Of a DNA stretch of 33,647 bases, positions 15,896 through 24,346 are shown piece after piece (positions within the stretch are counted from its first letter, which is position 1; every line of letters starts with the position of its first letter). Source of the DNA: Candidatus Choladousia intestinigallinarum (GTDB lineage Bacteria > Bacillota > Clostridia > Lachnospirales > Lachnospiraceae); NCBI GenBank assembly GCA_018712605.1, contig DVGR01000185.1, positions 1 to 33,647 on the forward strand, given 5' to 3'. Below the pieces are notes generated by a model that saw nothing but the letters and a program-made list of their open reading frames with translations, did not search any database and had not been told where the DNA came from. A program made the position numbers and the translations under genes.

Positions 15896-16483
15896 ATGGA
15901 GCTTTTAAAGGAAAGAATCCAAAAAGACGGAAAGATTAAAGAGGGAAATGTGCTGAAGGTGGACAGCTTTCTGAACCATCAGATGGACACGGGGCTGTTC
16001 AGGGAAATCGGGAAGGAGTTCAAGCGGCGGTTTGATGGGGAGAAAATTACGAAGATCCTTACGATTGAGGCCTCAGGAATCGGCATTGCCTGTATTGCCG
16101 GAGAAGAGTTTCAGGTGCCGGTGGTATTTGCCAAGAAAACCCAGACGAAAAACATTGCGGGGGAAGTGTACACTTCCAGGGTTGAATCCTACACCCATGG
16201 AAAAGTTTATGACATTCTTGTATCAAAGGAGTTTATCGGTAAAGAAGACAGGGTGCTGCTGATTGATGATTTCCTGGCAAATGGAAAAGCTCTGGAAGGA
16301 CTGATTGAGATTGTGGAAAAGGCAGGCGCTCATCTGGCAGGGGCAGGGATTGTCATAGAGAAGGGATTTCAGCCGGGGGGAGAGAGAATCCGAGCCAGGG
16401 GAATTCACCTGGAGTCCCTGGCGATTATCGAAAGTATGGATGAAAAGACGGGAGAGATCCGATTCCGGGAAAATGTTGGATGA
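15896..16483 (+). CDS. xpt: Xanthine phosphoribosyltransferase
   Basis: 195 residues from ATG 15896, chosen over ATG 15878 because GGGAGGAAGG lies 7 nt before it and the family begins MELLKERI. It converts xanthine and PRPP to XMP in purine salvage. The N-terminal VLKVDSFLNHQMD is diagnostic, and the PRPP-binding loop is VLLIDDFLANGKA. The substrate-hood residues VVFAKKTQTKN are also present. It is often riboswitch-controlled in Firmicutes, but that element is not visible here. A strong terminator follows 20 nt after the stop. Confidence 0.95.
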   Translation: MELLKERIQKDGKIKEGNVLKVDSFLNHQMDTGLFREIGKEFKRRFDGEKITKILTIEASGIGIACIAGEEFQVPVVFAKKTQTKNIAGEVYTSRVESYTHGKVYDILVSKEFIGKEDRVLLIDDFLANGKALEGLIEIVEKAGAHLAGAGIVIEKGFQPGGERIRARGIHLESLAIIESMDEKTGEIRFRENVG

Positions 16484-16503
16484 TATGAAGAAGCAAAGAA
16501 ATA

Positions 16504-16549
16504 AGCAGCCCTTCCGGCTCCGAATGGCGAGATGGAAGGGCTGCTTTAT
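16504..16549. terminator. Bidirectional terminator between xpt and the alpha-galactosidase gene
   Basis: AGCAGCCCTTCC (16504-16515) and GGAAGGGCTGCT (16534-16545) pair perfectly over 12 bp. TTATATT follows on the plus strand and TATTTCTT on the minus strand, so it can stop both converging units. Confidence 0.85.
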
Positions 16550-16598
16550 ATTCCACTGGCAGCGGCCGAATTGGGACCACAGCCGGCGGGGGGGGGCA

Positions 16599-18797
16599 TT
16601 ATTTAGTGCATTTACGAATACTTACCATGTAAGAATCATAATTGCAGGCAGGTTTTGGAAGCACTAAGCCGCCCTGCATCAATGCGGCGCCTGTGTAAGT
16701 GGTTCCATCTACCTCATAGAGGGCATCCCTTGATAATCCTTTCAGCTTCAGCCGGCGGGGCTTGGGATTTCCGTGAAGATCCGTGTGAACGGCACAGAGG
16801 ATGGCCCGGGACTGATCGGATGCCACATAGCTCCAGGCTGTGTAGTCCGGGTTCTCATAGGGTGAGGCCAGACGATAGTAGGTACCCTGCTGAATCAGAT
16901 CATAATTTTCATTGTAGAACTGAATCTGTTCCCTTGCCTCGGCCTTCTCTTCCTCTGTAAGCTTGCTCAGATCCAGCTCATAGCCAAAGGAGCCCTGCAT
17001 AGCGCAGACGCCTCTGGTCTTAAAGGGTACTACGCGGCCGTTCTGATGATTGGGGCAAGCAGATACATGGGCTCCTACAGCAGACATAGGATAGCCGAAG
17101 GAGGTGCCGTAATGAATGCGAAGCCGCTCGATAGCATCCGTGTTGTCGCTGCACCATACCTGAGGCGCATAGTAGAGCATTCCAGCGTCAAAGCGTCCGC
17201 CGCCGCCGTTGCAGCCTTCCAGGAGAAGATTTGGATGGCGGGTGAGCATGTGTTCCTGCACTTCATAGAGGCCAAGCACGTACTGATGACGGATGGCTCC
17301 CTGGCTCATGGATGGATTGACGGTGCTGTAAATATTGTCTACGCACCGGTTCATATCCCATTTAATGTACTCTACGTTGGCAGAGTCAATAATATTGTCC
17401 AGGCTGGATTTCATAAATTCCACTACCTCCCGGTTGGAGAGATCCAGTACAAGCTGGTTTCTTCCACGGTTGGGAGTTCTTCCCGGGATCTCCAGAACCC
17501 ACTCGGGATGGTTTTTATACAGATCACTGTTTTCATTCACCATCTCCGGCTCCACCCAGATTCCGAATTTCAGCCCCATGTGGTTGATCTGTGAGGCCAG
17601 ATCCTCAAGAGAGCAGCCAAGTTTCCGCTCGTTTACGTACCAGTCTCCCAGGCCGCCTTTATCATCGTCCCTCTTTCCAAACCAGCCGTCGTCCAGAACC
17701 AGCATATCAAGGCCCAGGTCCGCGGCGTGGTGCGCAATGGTAAGAAGTTTAAGAGCGTTGAAATCAAAGTAGGTGGCTTCCCAGTTGTTTACAAGGGCCG
17801 GCCGTTTTTTGTATTTCCAGGGGCTGCGGATCAGATTGTCCATGTAGGCTTTGTGAAGCACAGAGGAGAGATCCGTAAATCCATGGGGCGTGTAGGAGAG
17901 TACCACCTCCGGGGTGACGAAGCTCTCTCCCTTTGCTAAATTCCAGATAAATTCATTGTCAGAGATTCCGCAGACAATTCGAGTACTGTCGAACTGGTCG
18001 TACTCCACCCGGATTCTGAAGCTGCCGCTGTATAAAAGGGAGTAGCCCCAGCAGCCGCCCTGATCCTCCGTAGTGTGTTTTTCACACAGGATCACAAAAG
18101 GATTATGCTGATGGCTGGAATTGCCTCTCACGCTGGCGATCTCCGTGATCCCATGGGTGAGGGGGCGGCGTTCAAGCTGCCGTTCCAGTACGTGCTTTCC
18201 GTAGAAATGTACCAGATCCAGATCCTCATCCATATAATCTAAAGACATGCTCATGGCCCGGTGAAGTTCCATGGGTGTCTCCATGCGGTTTTCAATCACT
18301 GCGCTTCTGGTGATAACATTCTTTCCTTCAAAAACCCCGTAAAGAAGCTTTACGTAGATTTCCTCATACGCATCCTTCAGGGTGATTTCCAGAGTCTCTA
18401 CATCTTCTTCGCCAGGCGCTGCAAAAAGGGCGGGAAGGCCCGGAAGGGCATACTTCCCAGGCTTTATTTCATGAGAATGATATCTCAGATCCAGAGCAGG
18501 CACAGACCCCTCTTTTCCGGCCCGCAGGGCGGAAATGCGGAAATCGCTGTTGCCGTGTACGGCATACTCCAGGGGAAAATAATCCATAGAGTAAGTGCGG
18601 TCGTCCACAATTTCCCCCACCTGAGCGGAAAAACCGTGGTCATCCGGGGCGATCAGGTAGGAGAGGTCGCTGTCATCTGTGACAGGGCCGAAATAAGTGT
18701 GCAGCAGCATTCCATGGGCATCTACCTTCATTTTGTATGTGCTTTTACAGGTCTGCAGAGTAAAGGTCTTCTGTTCTTCGTTATATTTAATTGCCAT
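16599..18797 (-). CDS. GH36 alpha-galactosidase (cytoplasmic)
   Basis: 732 residues. Start taken at the ATG ending at 18797, 6 nt after GAGGTGG; the ORF track begins three codons earlier at a GTG inside that site. It releases alpha-1,6-linked galactose from melibiose, raffinose and stachyose. The barrel motifs are complete: LDDGWFGKRDDDKGGLGDW, GIWVEPEMVNENSDLY, the nucleophile Asp481 in KWDMNRC and the acid/base Asp551 in WCSDNTDAIERL, with LEGCNGGGGRFD between them. The numbering agrees closely with characterised Gram-positive GH36 enzymes. There is no signal peptide, so it acts on imported sugars. It is the last gene of the sugar operon, 26 nt after the GH13_31 gene. A nine-G run (16588-16596) lies just past the stop. 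Confidence 0.95.
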   Translation of the reverse strand: MAIKYNEEQKTFTLQTCKSTYKMKVDAHGMLLHTYFGPVTDDSDLSYLIAPDDHGFSAQVGEIVDDRTYSMDYFPLEYAVHGNSDFRISALRAGKEGSVPALDLRYHSHEIKPGKYALPGLPALFAAPGEEDVETLEITLKDAYEEIYVKLLYGVFEGKNVITRSAVIENRMETPMELHRAMSMSLDYMDEDLDLVHFYGKHVLERQLERRPLTHGITEIASVRGNSSHQHNPFVILCEKHTTEDQGGCWGYSLLYSGSFRIRVEYDQFDSTRIVCGISDNEFIWNLAKGESFVTPEVVLSYTPHGFTDLSSVLHKAYMDNLIRSPWKYKKRPALVNNWEATYFDFNALKLLTIAHHAADLGLDMLVLDDGWFGKRDDDKGGLGDWYVNERKLGCSLEDLASQINHMGLKFGIWVEPEMVNENSDLYKNHPEWVLEIPGRTPNRGRNQLVLDLSNREVVEFMKSSLDNIIDSANVEYIKWDMNRCVDNIYSTVNPSMSQGAIRHQYVLGLYEVQEHMLTRHPNLLLEGCNGGGGRFDAGMLYYAPQVWCSDNTDAIERLRIHYGTSFGYPMSAVGAHVSACPNHQNGRVVPFKTRGVCAMQGSFGYELDLSKLTEEEKAEAREQIQFYNENYDLIQQGTYYRLASPYENPDYTAWSYVASDQSRAILCAVHTDLHGNPKPRRLKLKGLSRDALYEVDGTTYTGAALMQGGLVLPKPACNYDSYMVSIRKCTK

Positions 18798-18823
18798 GTT
18801 GTCCACCTCACATCTGAAAATTT

Positions 18824-20443
18824 TTAAAGCTTTCTGCTAAAGATCACTGCCTCATAGGGGCGCAGGCAATCCTTGCAGGAATCCTGGTCATAGTTGGAAA
18901 TCAGCACCTCTTCATCCTTCCACTGCTCTTTTAAGCTGCAGGGAAGCTCCTGCCCTGTAAAGCTGCAGAGGATAAGAAGCTGCTCTGTCTTACTGGTTCT
19001 TGTGTAGGCAAAAATGGAAGGATCTTCCGGCAAAAGCAGGTCAAAAGCCCCTTCTGTGAGAATCGGAAGGCTTTTGCGAAGCTGTATCAATTCTTGATAG
19101 TAGTGGAAAATGGAGTCCGGGTCTTTCCTGGCCTTTTCCACATTGATATCCGCATAGTTAGGATTAACTTTTATCCAGGGAGTTCCCTTGGTAAATCCGG
19201 CGTTTTCCTCATCGTTCCACTGCATGGGGGTACGGGCGTTATCCCTTCCCTTTACATAGATGGATTCCATTATTTCTTCCTTGGAATATCCCTTTTCTGT
19301 GCGCTCCTTATACATATTCAGAAGCTCGATATCCCGGTAATCCTCAATCTCCATCCGGGTATTGGTCATTCCGATTTCCTGGCCCTGGTAGATATAGGGC
19401 GTTCCCTGCATTCCGTGAAGGCAGGTGGCCAGCATTTTGGCGGACTCCACCCGGTATTTTCCATCGTCCCCGAAGCGGGAGACGGATCTTGGAAGATCAT
19501 GGTTTTCAAAGAAAAGGCTGTTCCATCCCTTCTGATAAAGAGCCTTCTGCCATTTTGCAAGGATTTCCTTAAACTGGACAAAAGGCAGGGGAGCCAGATC
19601 CCATTTCTCTTTACCCGGCTGCTGGTCCAGAAGAATATGCTCGAACTGGAATACCATAGAAAGCTCTGAGCCATCCGGGTTGCTGTAGAGCAGCGCGCTC
19701 TCTGGCGTAGCGCTCCAGGCCTCCCCCACCGTTACCAGATCTTTTTGCTGGAAGACGGCTTTGCTCATCTCTTTGAGGTAGGGGTGCAGCATCGGTCCTT
19801 CTGACGTGATCATGCGGTCCGGTTCCTTGGCAATCTGGTCAATGACATCCAGCCGGAAACCGCCGATCCCACGGTCTACCCACCACTGAATCATTTTGTA
19901 GATTTCTTCCCGGACTTTGGGATTTTCCCAGTTCAGATCCGGCTGTTTTACAGAAAACTGGTGGAGATAATACTGGCCGCATTCCGGCACCCACTCCCAG
20001 GCGGGGCCGCCGAAGCCGGCTTTCAGCTCGTTGGGATATTGTCCTTCCACGCCGTCCCTCCACACATAGTAGTCGTGGTAGGGATTGTCACGGCTTTTTT
20101 TCGCCTCCAGAAACCAGGGATGTTCATCCGAAGAGTGATTCAGCACCAGATCCATGATAATACGGATTCCACGGCTCTTTGCCTGGGCGATTAATTCATC
20201 CATATCCTCAAGGGTACCGAAAAGGGGATCGATATCCTGATAGTCAGAAATGTCATAGCCATTGTCGTCCTGGGGAGAGCGGTAGACCGGGGAGAGCCAG
20301 ATGGCGTCAATCCCCAGTTCCTTTAAGTAATCCAGCTTAGTTATAATTCCCTGCAGATCGCCCATACCGTCGCCGTTGCTGTCGCAGAAGCTTCGGGGGT
20401 AGATCTGGTAAATTACAGCGTTTTTCCACCATGACTGTTTCAT
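18824..20443 (-). CDS. GH13_31 oligo-1,6-glucosidase-type enzyme
   Basis: 539 residues, the usual length for oligo-1,6-glucosidases. The opening WWKNAVIYQIYPRSFCDSNG is diagnostic for GH13_31. The nucleophile is Asp199 in GFRLDVID, the general acid is Glu241 in VGEAW, and the third acid lies in FFENHDLPR. Val200 directly after the nucleophile is the residue that marks alpha-1,6 preference in this subfamily (alpha-1,4 enzymes have Ala or Thr). Likely substrates are isomaltose, isomaltulose-like or panose-type sugars; trehalose-6-phosphate hydrolase is less likely. The protein is cytoplasmic. The start overlaps the stop of the GH13_4 gene by 4 nt (ATGA). Confidence 0.9.
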   Translation of the reverse strand: MKQSWWKNAVIYQIYPRSFCDSNGDGMGDLQGIITKLDYLKELGIDAIWLSPVYRSPQDDNGYDISDYQDIDPLFGTLEDMDELIAQAKSRGIRIIMDLVLNHSSDEHPWFLEAKKSRDNPYHDYYVWRDGVEGQYPNELKAGFGGPAWEWVPECGQYYLHQFSVKQPDLNWENPKVREEIYKMIQWWVDRGIGGFRLDVIDQIAKEPDRMITSEGPMLHPYLKEMSKAVFQQKDLVTVGEAWSATPESALLYSNPDGSELSMVFQFEHILLDQQPGKEKWDLAPLPFVQFKEILAKWQKALYQKGWNSLFFENHDLPRSVSRFGDDGKYRVESAKMLATCLHGMQGTPYIYQGQEIGMTNTRMEIEDYRDIELLNMYKERTEKGYSKEEIMESIYVKGRDNARTPMQWNDEENAGFTKGTPWIKVNPNYADINVEKARKDPDSIFHYYQELIQLRKSLPILTEGAFDLLLPEDPSIFAYTRTSKTEQLLILCSFTGQELPCSLKEQWKDEEVLISNYDQDSCKDCLRPYEAVIFSRKL

Positions 20444-22350
20444 TCTTCCTGTCCTTTCTCCCTTTTAAGCCAGAAAAATCCGTTTGCGGGTACCCATACG
20501 CCGGAGGCTCTCATTTCCTGTCCGGTTACTAAATCCTTGTACATGCCGTCCTGCTGGTCAATCCATGCGATCTTATTGTACTCGCTGAAGTTGAAAAGCC
20601 CGATGAGCCTCTCGTCTTCATACTCCCGGACGATGCAGATAACGGACTGCTCATACGTATCGAGCGTGTAGAAAACAGCGTTTGACATAAATACTTTCTC
20701 GGAAGAACGAATCTTTTCCAATTTATCGAGGCCGTGATAGATCCGTTCAGACACGCTGCCTTCATTTTTAATATCATCCACCAGCTCCCAGCGGAATTTA
20801 CCTCTGTGGATATACCGGGAATCAGGAGCTTTTTCAGGAACATCCTTATAAGAATAATCGTTGGTCTGTCCCACCTCATCGCCGCTGTAGAGCATGGGAA
20901 TACCAGACTCTGTAAACATGAAAGCGTGAAGCATAAGGACACGGCTGATGGCAGCCTCCATCTGCTCTTCGTCCTGCTCGAAACCTGCTTTCTCCACACC
21001 GCACATGGAGGCTGTGGTACCGCAGAAGCGGGCGTCGCCGGTGACAGGGTCTGCATTGTACAGTTCGCCCCGGCTGAAGCTGCCCTCCACCGTCCCGGTG
21101 AAGAAATCATTGATATACTGTTTGTGAGGACGTTCCTCCATGCCCCACCAGCGGAGGGTAGGGTAATCCAGCCCCCATCCGATGTCGTCATGGCACCGCA
21201 GGTAGTTCAGGAACACATAATCTTTGGGAAGGGAGGCCAGCACATCCATCTGGTTTTTCAGAAGACGGGTGTCTCTGGTCGCCACGGAATTCCATGTGGT
21301 GGCCATGGTCGTCACATTGTAAAGCATGTGGCATTCAGGCTTCTCAAGGGTACCGAAGTAAGGTACTACCTTGGAAGGTTCCATGACCACCTCGCCAAGA
21401 AGTAGGATTCCCGGACACACTATCTCCCCGATCATACGCATCATCCTGACAATGGTATGCACTCTGGGGAGGTTCCGGCAGTTTGTTCCCAGCTCCTTCC
21501 AGATATAAGGAACTGCGTCGATGCGGATAACGTCAATTCCCGCATTTGCGAAGAACAGGAAATTGTACATCATCTCATTAAATACCCGGGGATTTCTGTA
21601 ATTCAAATCCCACTGATAGGGATAAAAGGTAGTCATAACGTAATGGCCAAGCTCCGGCAGATACGTAAAATTGCCGGGAGCCGTGGTAGGAAATACCTGG
21701 GGTACTGTCTTTTCAAACTGAGCCGGGATCGTATAATTATCATAGAAGAAGTAACGGCTCATATATTCTCCCTCACCCCGGCGGGCACGTACTGCCCACT
21801 CATGGTCCTCGGAGGTATGGTTCATGACGAAATCCATGCACACGCTGATGTCTCTGTCGTGGCAGGCCTTTGCGACTTCCTCTAGATCCTCTACGGTTCC
21901 AAGTTCCGGCTGTACCTTGCGGAAATTCGCCACAGCGTAGCCGCCGTCAGAACGGCCTTTGGGGGTTTCCAGTAGAGGCATAAGATGGACATAATTAATA
22001 TTGCTTTCTTTTATATAGTCCAGCTTATCCTTTACGCCCTGAAGGTTATCCGCAAAATTATCCACGTAGAGCATAACGCCCAGCATATCGTTTTTCTTAT
22101 ACCAGTCCGGGTCTGCCTCACGCTTCCGGTCCAAAGCCTTCAAATCCTCCCGGCGCTCTGTGTAAAACTGATACATCTGTTTGCACAGCTCGTCAAACAT
22201 CCACTCATTGCTGTATAATTCTGTATAGAGCCATTTCAGCTCGTCTAAATGCTTCTGAAACCGAAGATAATACTCTTCATCGTTAAAAGCCTTTATATCT
22301 GTTTTGGGTTTCGGTATAGTTTTGGTCTTGTTCTTTGCTTTTGCCTGCAT
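20440..22350 (-). CDS. GH13_4 amylosucrase-type sucrose enzyme
   Basis: 636 residues. GH13_4 members cleave sucrose and either extend alpha-1,4-glucan (amylosucrase) or hydrolyse it (sucrose hydrolase). The helical N-terminal domain (about 1-85) precedes the barrel. The nucleophile is Asp278 in VIRIDAVPYIWKELGTNCRNLP, the acid is Glu320 in LLLGEV, and LRCHDDIGWGLDY supplies the third acid; these match the known amylosucrase motifs with a constant offset of eight residues at the first two. No signal peptide is present; the first 20 residues are Lys-rich and low in complexity. Whether it makes polymer or only hydrolyses cannot be read here. ATAAGGAG precedes the start. Confidence 0.9.
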   Translation of the reverse strand: MQAKAKNKTKTIPKPKTDIKAFNDEEYYLRFQKHLDELKWLYTELYSNEWMFDELCKQMYQFYTERREDLKALDRKREADPDWYKKNDMLGVMLYVDNFADNLQGVKDKLDYIKESNINYVHLMPLLETPKGRSDGGYAVANFRKVQPELGTVEDLEEVAKACHDRDISVCMDFVMNHTSEDHEWAVRARRGEGEYMSRYFFYDNYTIPAQFEKTVPQVFPTTAPGNFTYLPELGHYVMTTFYPYQWDLNYRNPRVFNEMMYNFLFFANAGIDVIRIDAVPYIWKELGTNCRNLPRVHTIVRMMRMIGEIVCPGILLLGEVVMEPSKVVPYFGTLEKPECHMLYNVTTMATTWNSVATRDTRLLKNQMDVLASLPKDYVFLNYLRCHDDIGWGLDYPTLRWWGMEERPHKQYINDFFTGTVEGSFSRGELYNADPVTGDARFCGTTASMCGVEKAGFEQDEEQMEAAISRVLMLHAFMFTESGIPMLYSGDEVGQTNDYSYKDVPEKAPDSRYIHRGKFRWELVDDIKNEGSVSERIYHGLDKLEKIRSSEKVFMSNAVFYTLDTYEQSVICIVREYEDERLIGLFNFSEYNKIAWIDQQDGMYKDLVTGQEMRASGVWVPANGFFWLKREKGQEE

Positions 22351-22373
22351 GATATTCTCCTTATTGCTGCATG

Positions 22374-22397
22374 CAAGGCCGGCTTCGGCCAGCCTTG
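22374..22397. other. Hairpin in the GH32 to GH13_4 gap
   Basis: CAAGGC and GCCTTG flank GGC-TTCG-GCC, giving a 9-bp stem with one mismatch and a tetraloop. It lies just before the GH13_4 ribosome binding site on the minus strand. Two TATAAT boxes on the minus strand in the same gap lack clear -35 partners. Confidence 0.4.
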
Positions 22398-22462
22398 TGC
22401 GGATTATACTTGTACCTCCTAGTGGACTGTGTCATTATACTGAAAGCCAATGAGACAGTACA

Positions 22463-23983
22463 CTACTGAGATATATATAATTTGCCGGCGCCCCTGCCTC
22501 CGGATATCTGGATCTTTCCTTCAAGCAGGTCGGAATTGGTCTCATACCATATGTTGATTGTACCGGAATTACAGTACAGCTCCACAATGCCTCTGTCGAT
22601 TATAATATGTACATCCTCCAGTTTTTCCGGCAATACTGTTCTTTCGTCTTTATAGAAAAGCGCATTGTCACGGATGGACAGATTCTGGTTAAAAAGCTGA
22701 ATCGAAAGCCCAGCGCTGTCCTTCAGGTTCAGACTGAGTTCCGTGACAGCTTCACTTGTCAGTTCTGTCTCAAATTCCTGGTCTCCCCAGGAAAATTCTT
22801 CTTTTAATTTTTTGTTCTCATCATACTCCCTTACAGGCATCATAGACAGAAGCATTTCACCATGGCGTTTTACTGCGCCAAGCTCTCTGGGAATCCCCAT
22901 CATTCCTGTATAGAGCTTCCCGACATTTTTGGTGCGCAGCCAGGGAAGACTAATCACTCTTCCGTCCGTATTGCTGTAAGTCTGCGCCGCATAAGGCATA
23001 CGGGTAAGATAAGCTTTTCTCTGTACGGCGTCTGTGCGGAAATGATAGCCGTCAAAATCACCGAAATAATAGAAACCATCCGCACTTGTAAATACCCACA
23101 CGGTTTCTCCCTCACACTCCAGGCTGAATAAGTCGGGACACTCCCAAGCTTCATCCAGCACGAAGCTGTCTGTCATCTCCCAGTCCTGAAGATTTTCAGA
23201 GCGGAAGATTCCAAATTCATTTCCCTCCAGCCATAAAACCATAATATAGGCCTTTGTATCCTCATGCCAGAAGATCTTGGGATCCCGGCTGTCCTCACGA
23301 AGGACGTCAAGAGCCGGCTTAGGAAGCTTGATGAAGGTCTGGCCTTCGTCAAGGCTGTAGGCGATCCGCTGTGTAAAGCCTGCGCCGTTTTTCTTGCTCC
23401 AGGGATCCAGTCCCCCTGCCGCCGTGTAATAGAAGAGCAGGGCGTCTTTGGGGAGGCCCAGCATCCCACGGTCATTTACAAGGCCGCAGCCGGAATAAGC
23501 CGCTCCGAAGGCATCTGGATAGAGGACGTTGTCAGTCTGCTTAAAATGCAGCAGATCTGTGCTGACGCTGTGTCCCCAGGATAAATTCTGCCATTGGGTA
23601 TTGCAGGGATTGTACTGGAAATACAGATGGTAAGCCCCATTGTGGTATACCAGGCCGTTTGGATCGTTGATCCATCCCCTTTCTGCCGTGAAATGAAGAA
23701 GAGGACGCTTCAGGGGCTCCTGTTCATTCGTCTCCTTCTGGCAGAAGTCCTGGAAAAATTCCTGGTCAAAATCTCCCTTCAGGGTAAGGGTCTGTCCCTG
23801 GTATTCCTTTACGTTCAGATATGAATAATATTCATATTTCCGCTCACTTGGATTCTTGCACACGGGCACAAGGAACTCAAAAAGCTTCTCTTCCCCCAGA
23901 AAAATTTCCAGGGTTTCTTCCGGCAGCTCTGGCTGGATAGGAATTCCAAAATAATTCTGTTCGATCTTAATATTATATTCCAT
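22463..23983 (-). CDS. GH32 beta-fructofuranosidase (sucrose or fructan hydrolase)
   Basis: 506 residues, AAGGAGG 7 nt before the start. It hydrolyses the beta-fructosyl bond of sucrose, raffinose or short fructans. The three GH32 signatures are intact: WINDPNG with nucleophile Asp107, RDPKIF with Asp234 and ECPDLF with Glu281. About 95 residues precede the five-bladed propeller, an N-terminal extension whose family I do not recognise. The C-terminal beta-sandwich ends IQISGGRGAGKLYIS. There is no signal peptide, so it acts on imported, unphosphorylated sugar. It heads the enzyme half of the operon and appears to have its own promoter. Confidence 0.94.
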   Translation of the reverse strand: MEYNIKIEQNYFGIPIQPELPEETLEIFLGEEKLFEFLVPVCKNPSERKYEYYSYLNVKEYQGQTLTLKGDFDQEFFQDFCQKETNEQEPLKRPLLHFTAERGWINDPNGLVYHNGAYHLYFQYNPCNTQWQNLSWGHSVSTDLLHFKQTDNVLYPDAFGAAYSGCGLVNDRGMLGLPKDALLFYYTAAGGLDPWSKKNGAGFTQRIAYSLDEGQTFIKLPKPALDVLREDSRDPKIFWHEDTKAYIMVLWLEGNEFGIFRSENLQDWEMTDSFVLDEAWECPDLFSLECEGETVWVFTSADGFYYFGDFDGYHFRTDAVQRKAYLTRMPYAAQTYSNTDGRVISLPWLRTKNVGKLYTGMMGIPRELGAVKRHGEMLLSMMPVREYDENKKLKEEFSWGDQEFETELTSEAVTELSLNLKDSAGLSIQLFNQNLSIRDNALFYKDERTVLPEKLEDVHIIIDRGIVELYCNSGTINIWYETNSDLLEGKIQISGGRGAGKLYISQ

Positions 23984-24067
23984 CTATCTTCCTCCTTACT
24001 TCAACGGTCCTCCCGCAAGCGTCTGTCTTTAGGCAGAATGTGCGGCAGCATTCTATTTTGCCTGAAG

Positions 24068-24096
24068 ATTATAACCCAGGTCAACATGTGCTGCAA
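24068..24096 (-). promoter_or_regulatory. Candidate promoter of the GH32-GH13_4-GH13_31-GH36 block
   Basis: On the minus strand TTGCAG (24091-24096), a 17-base spacer and TATAAT (24068-24073). The spacer contains GTCAACATGTGC (24080-24091), nearly the same as a sequence upstream of the binding-protein gene, so it may be an operator. Confidence 0.5.
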
Positions 24097-24128
24097 GTAT
24101 TTTGCGAATGGCACAGGCGCCGCCACAC

Positions 24129-24292
24129 ATAAAAGCCACGGATTGCTCCGCGCCTTTGGCGCTCCCGCAATCCGACCCGTATTCGCAATCCGCACTATCG
24201 TGCTACTTGCTCATACGGGTTAGCGTCTCAAATGTCCATGCAGCCTTGCGTGCCAGCACGCAGTCTGCCTGCCCATTGAGACTGGCTTTTAT
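24129..24292 (-). ncRNA. Cloverleaf-like structured element inside the sugar operon
   Basis: The outer stem ATAAAAGCCA (24129-24138) pairs perfectly with TGGCTTTTAT (24283-24292). Arm 1 abuts it: CGGATTGC (24139-24146) with GCAATCCG (24167-24174), tipped by GCGCC-TTT-GGCGC. Arm 2 abuts arm 1: ACCCGTAT (24175-24182) with ATACGGGT (24213-24220), tipped by GCAC-TATC-GTGC. After TAGC comes arm 3: GTCTCAA (24225-24231) with TTGAGAC (24276-24282), containing TGCGTGC/GCACGCA, and it abuts the closing strand. It holds no ORF. It fits either a non-coding RNA or a small mobile or interspersed repeat; strand is assigned from the operon. Confidence 0.55.
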
Positions 24293-24295
24293 AGT

Positions 24296-24338
24296 AAAAA
24301 AACGCAGGGAGAATACGAAATGCATTCCCCGCTGCGTT
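24296..24338 (-). terminator. Terminator after the second permease gene
   Basis: On the minus strand AACGCAG-C-GGGGAAT pairs with ATTCTCCCTGCGTT (14 bp with one bulge and one G-U) and runs into a T tract (24296-24302 read in complement). It separates the transporter genes from the enzyme genes. Confidence 0.75.
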
Positions 24339-24346
24339 TGTAAACA

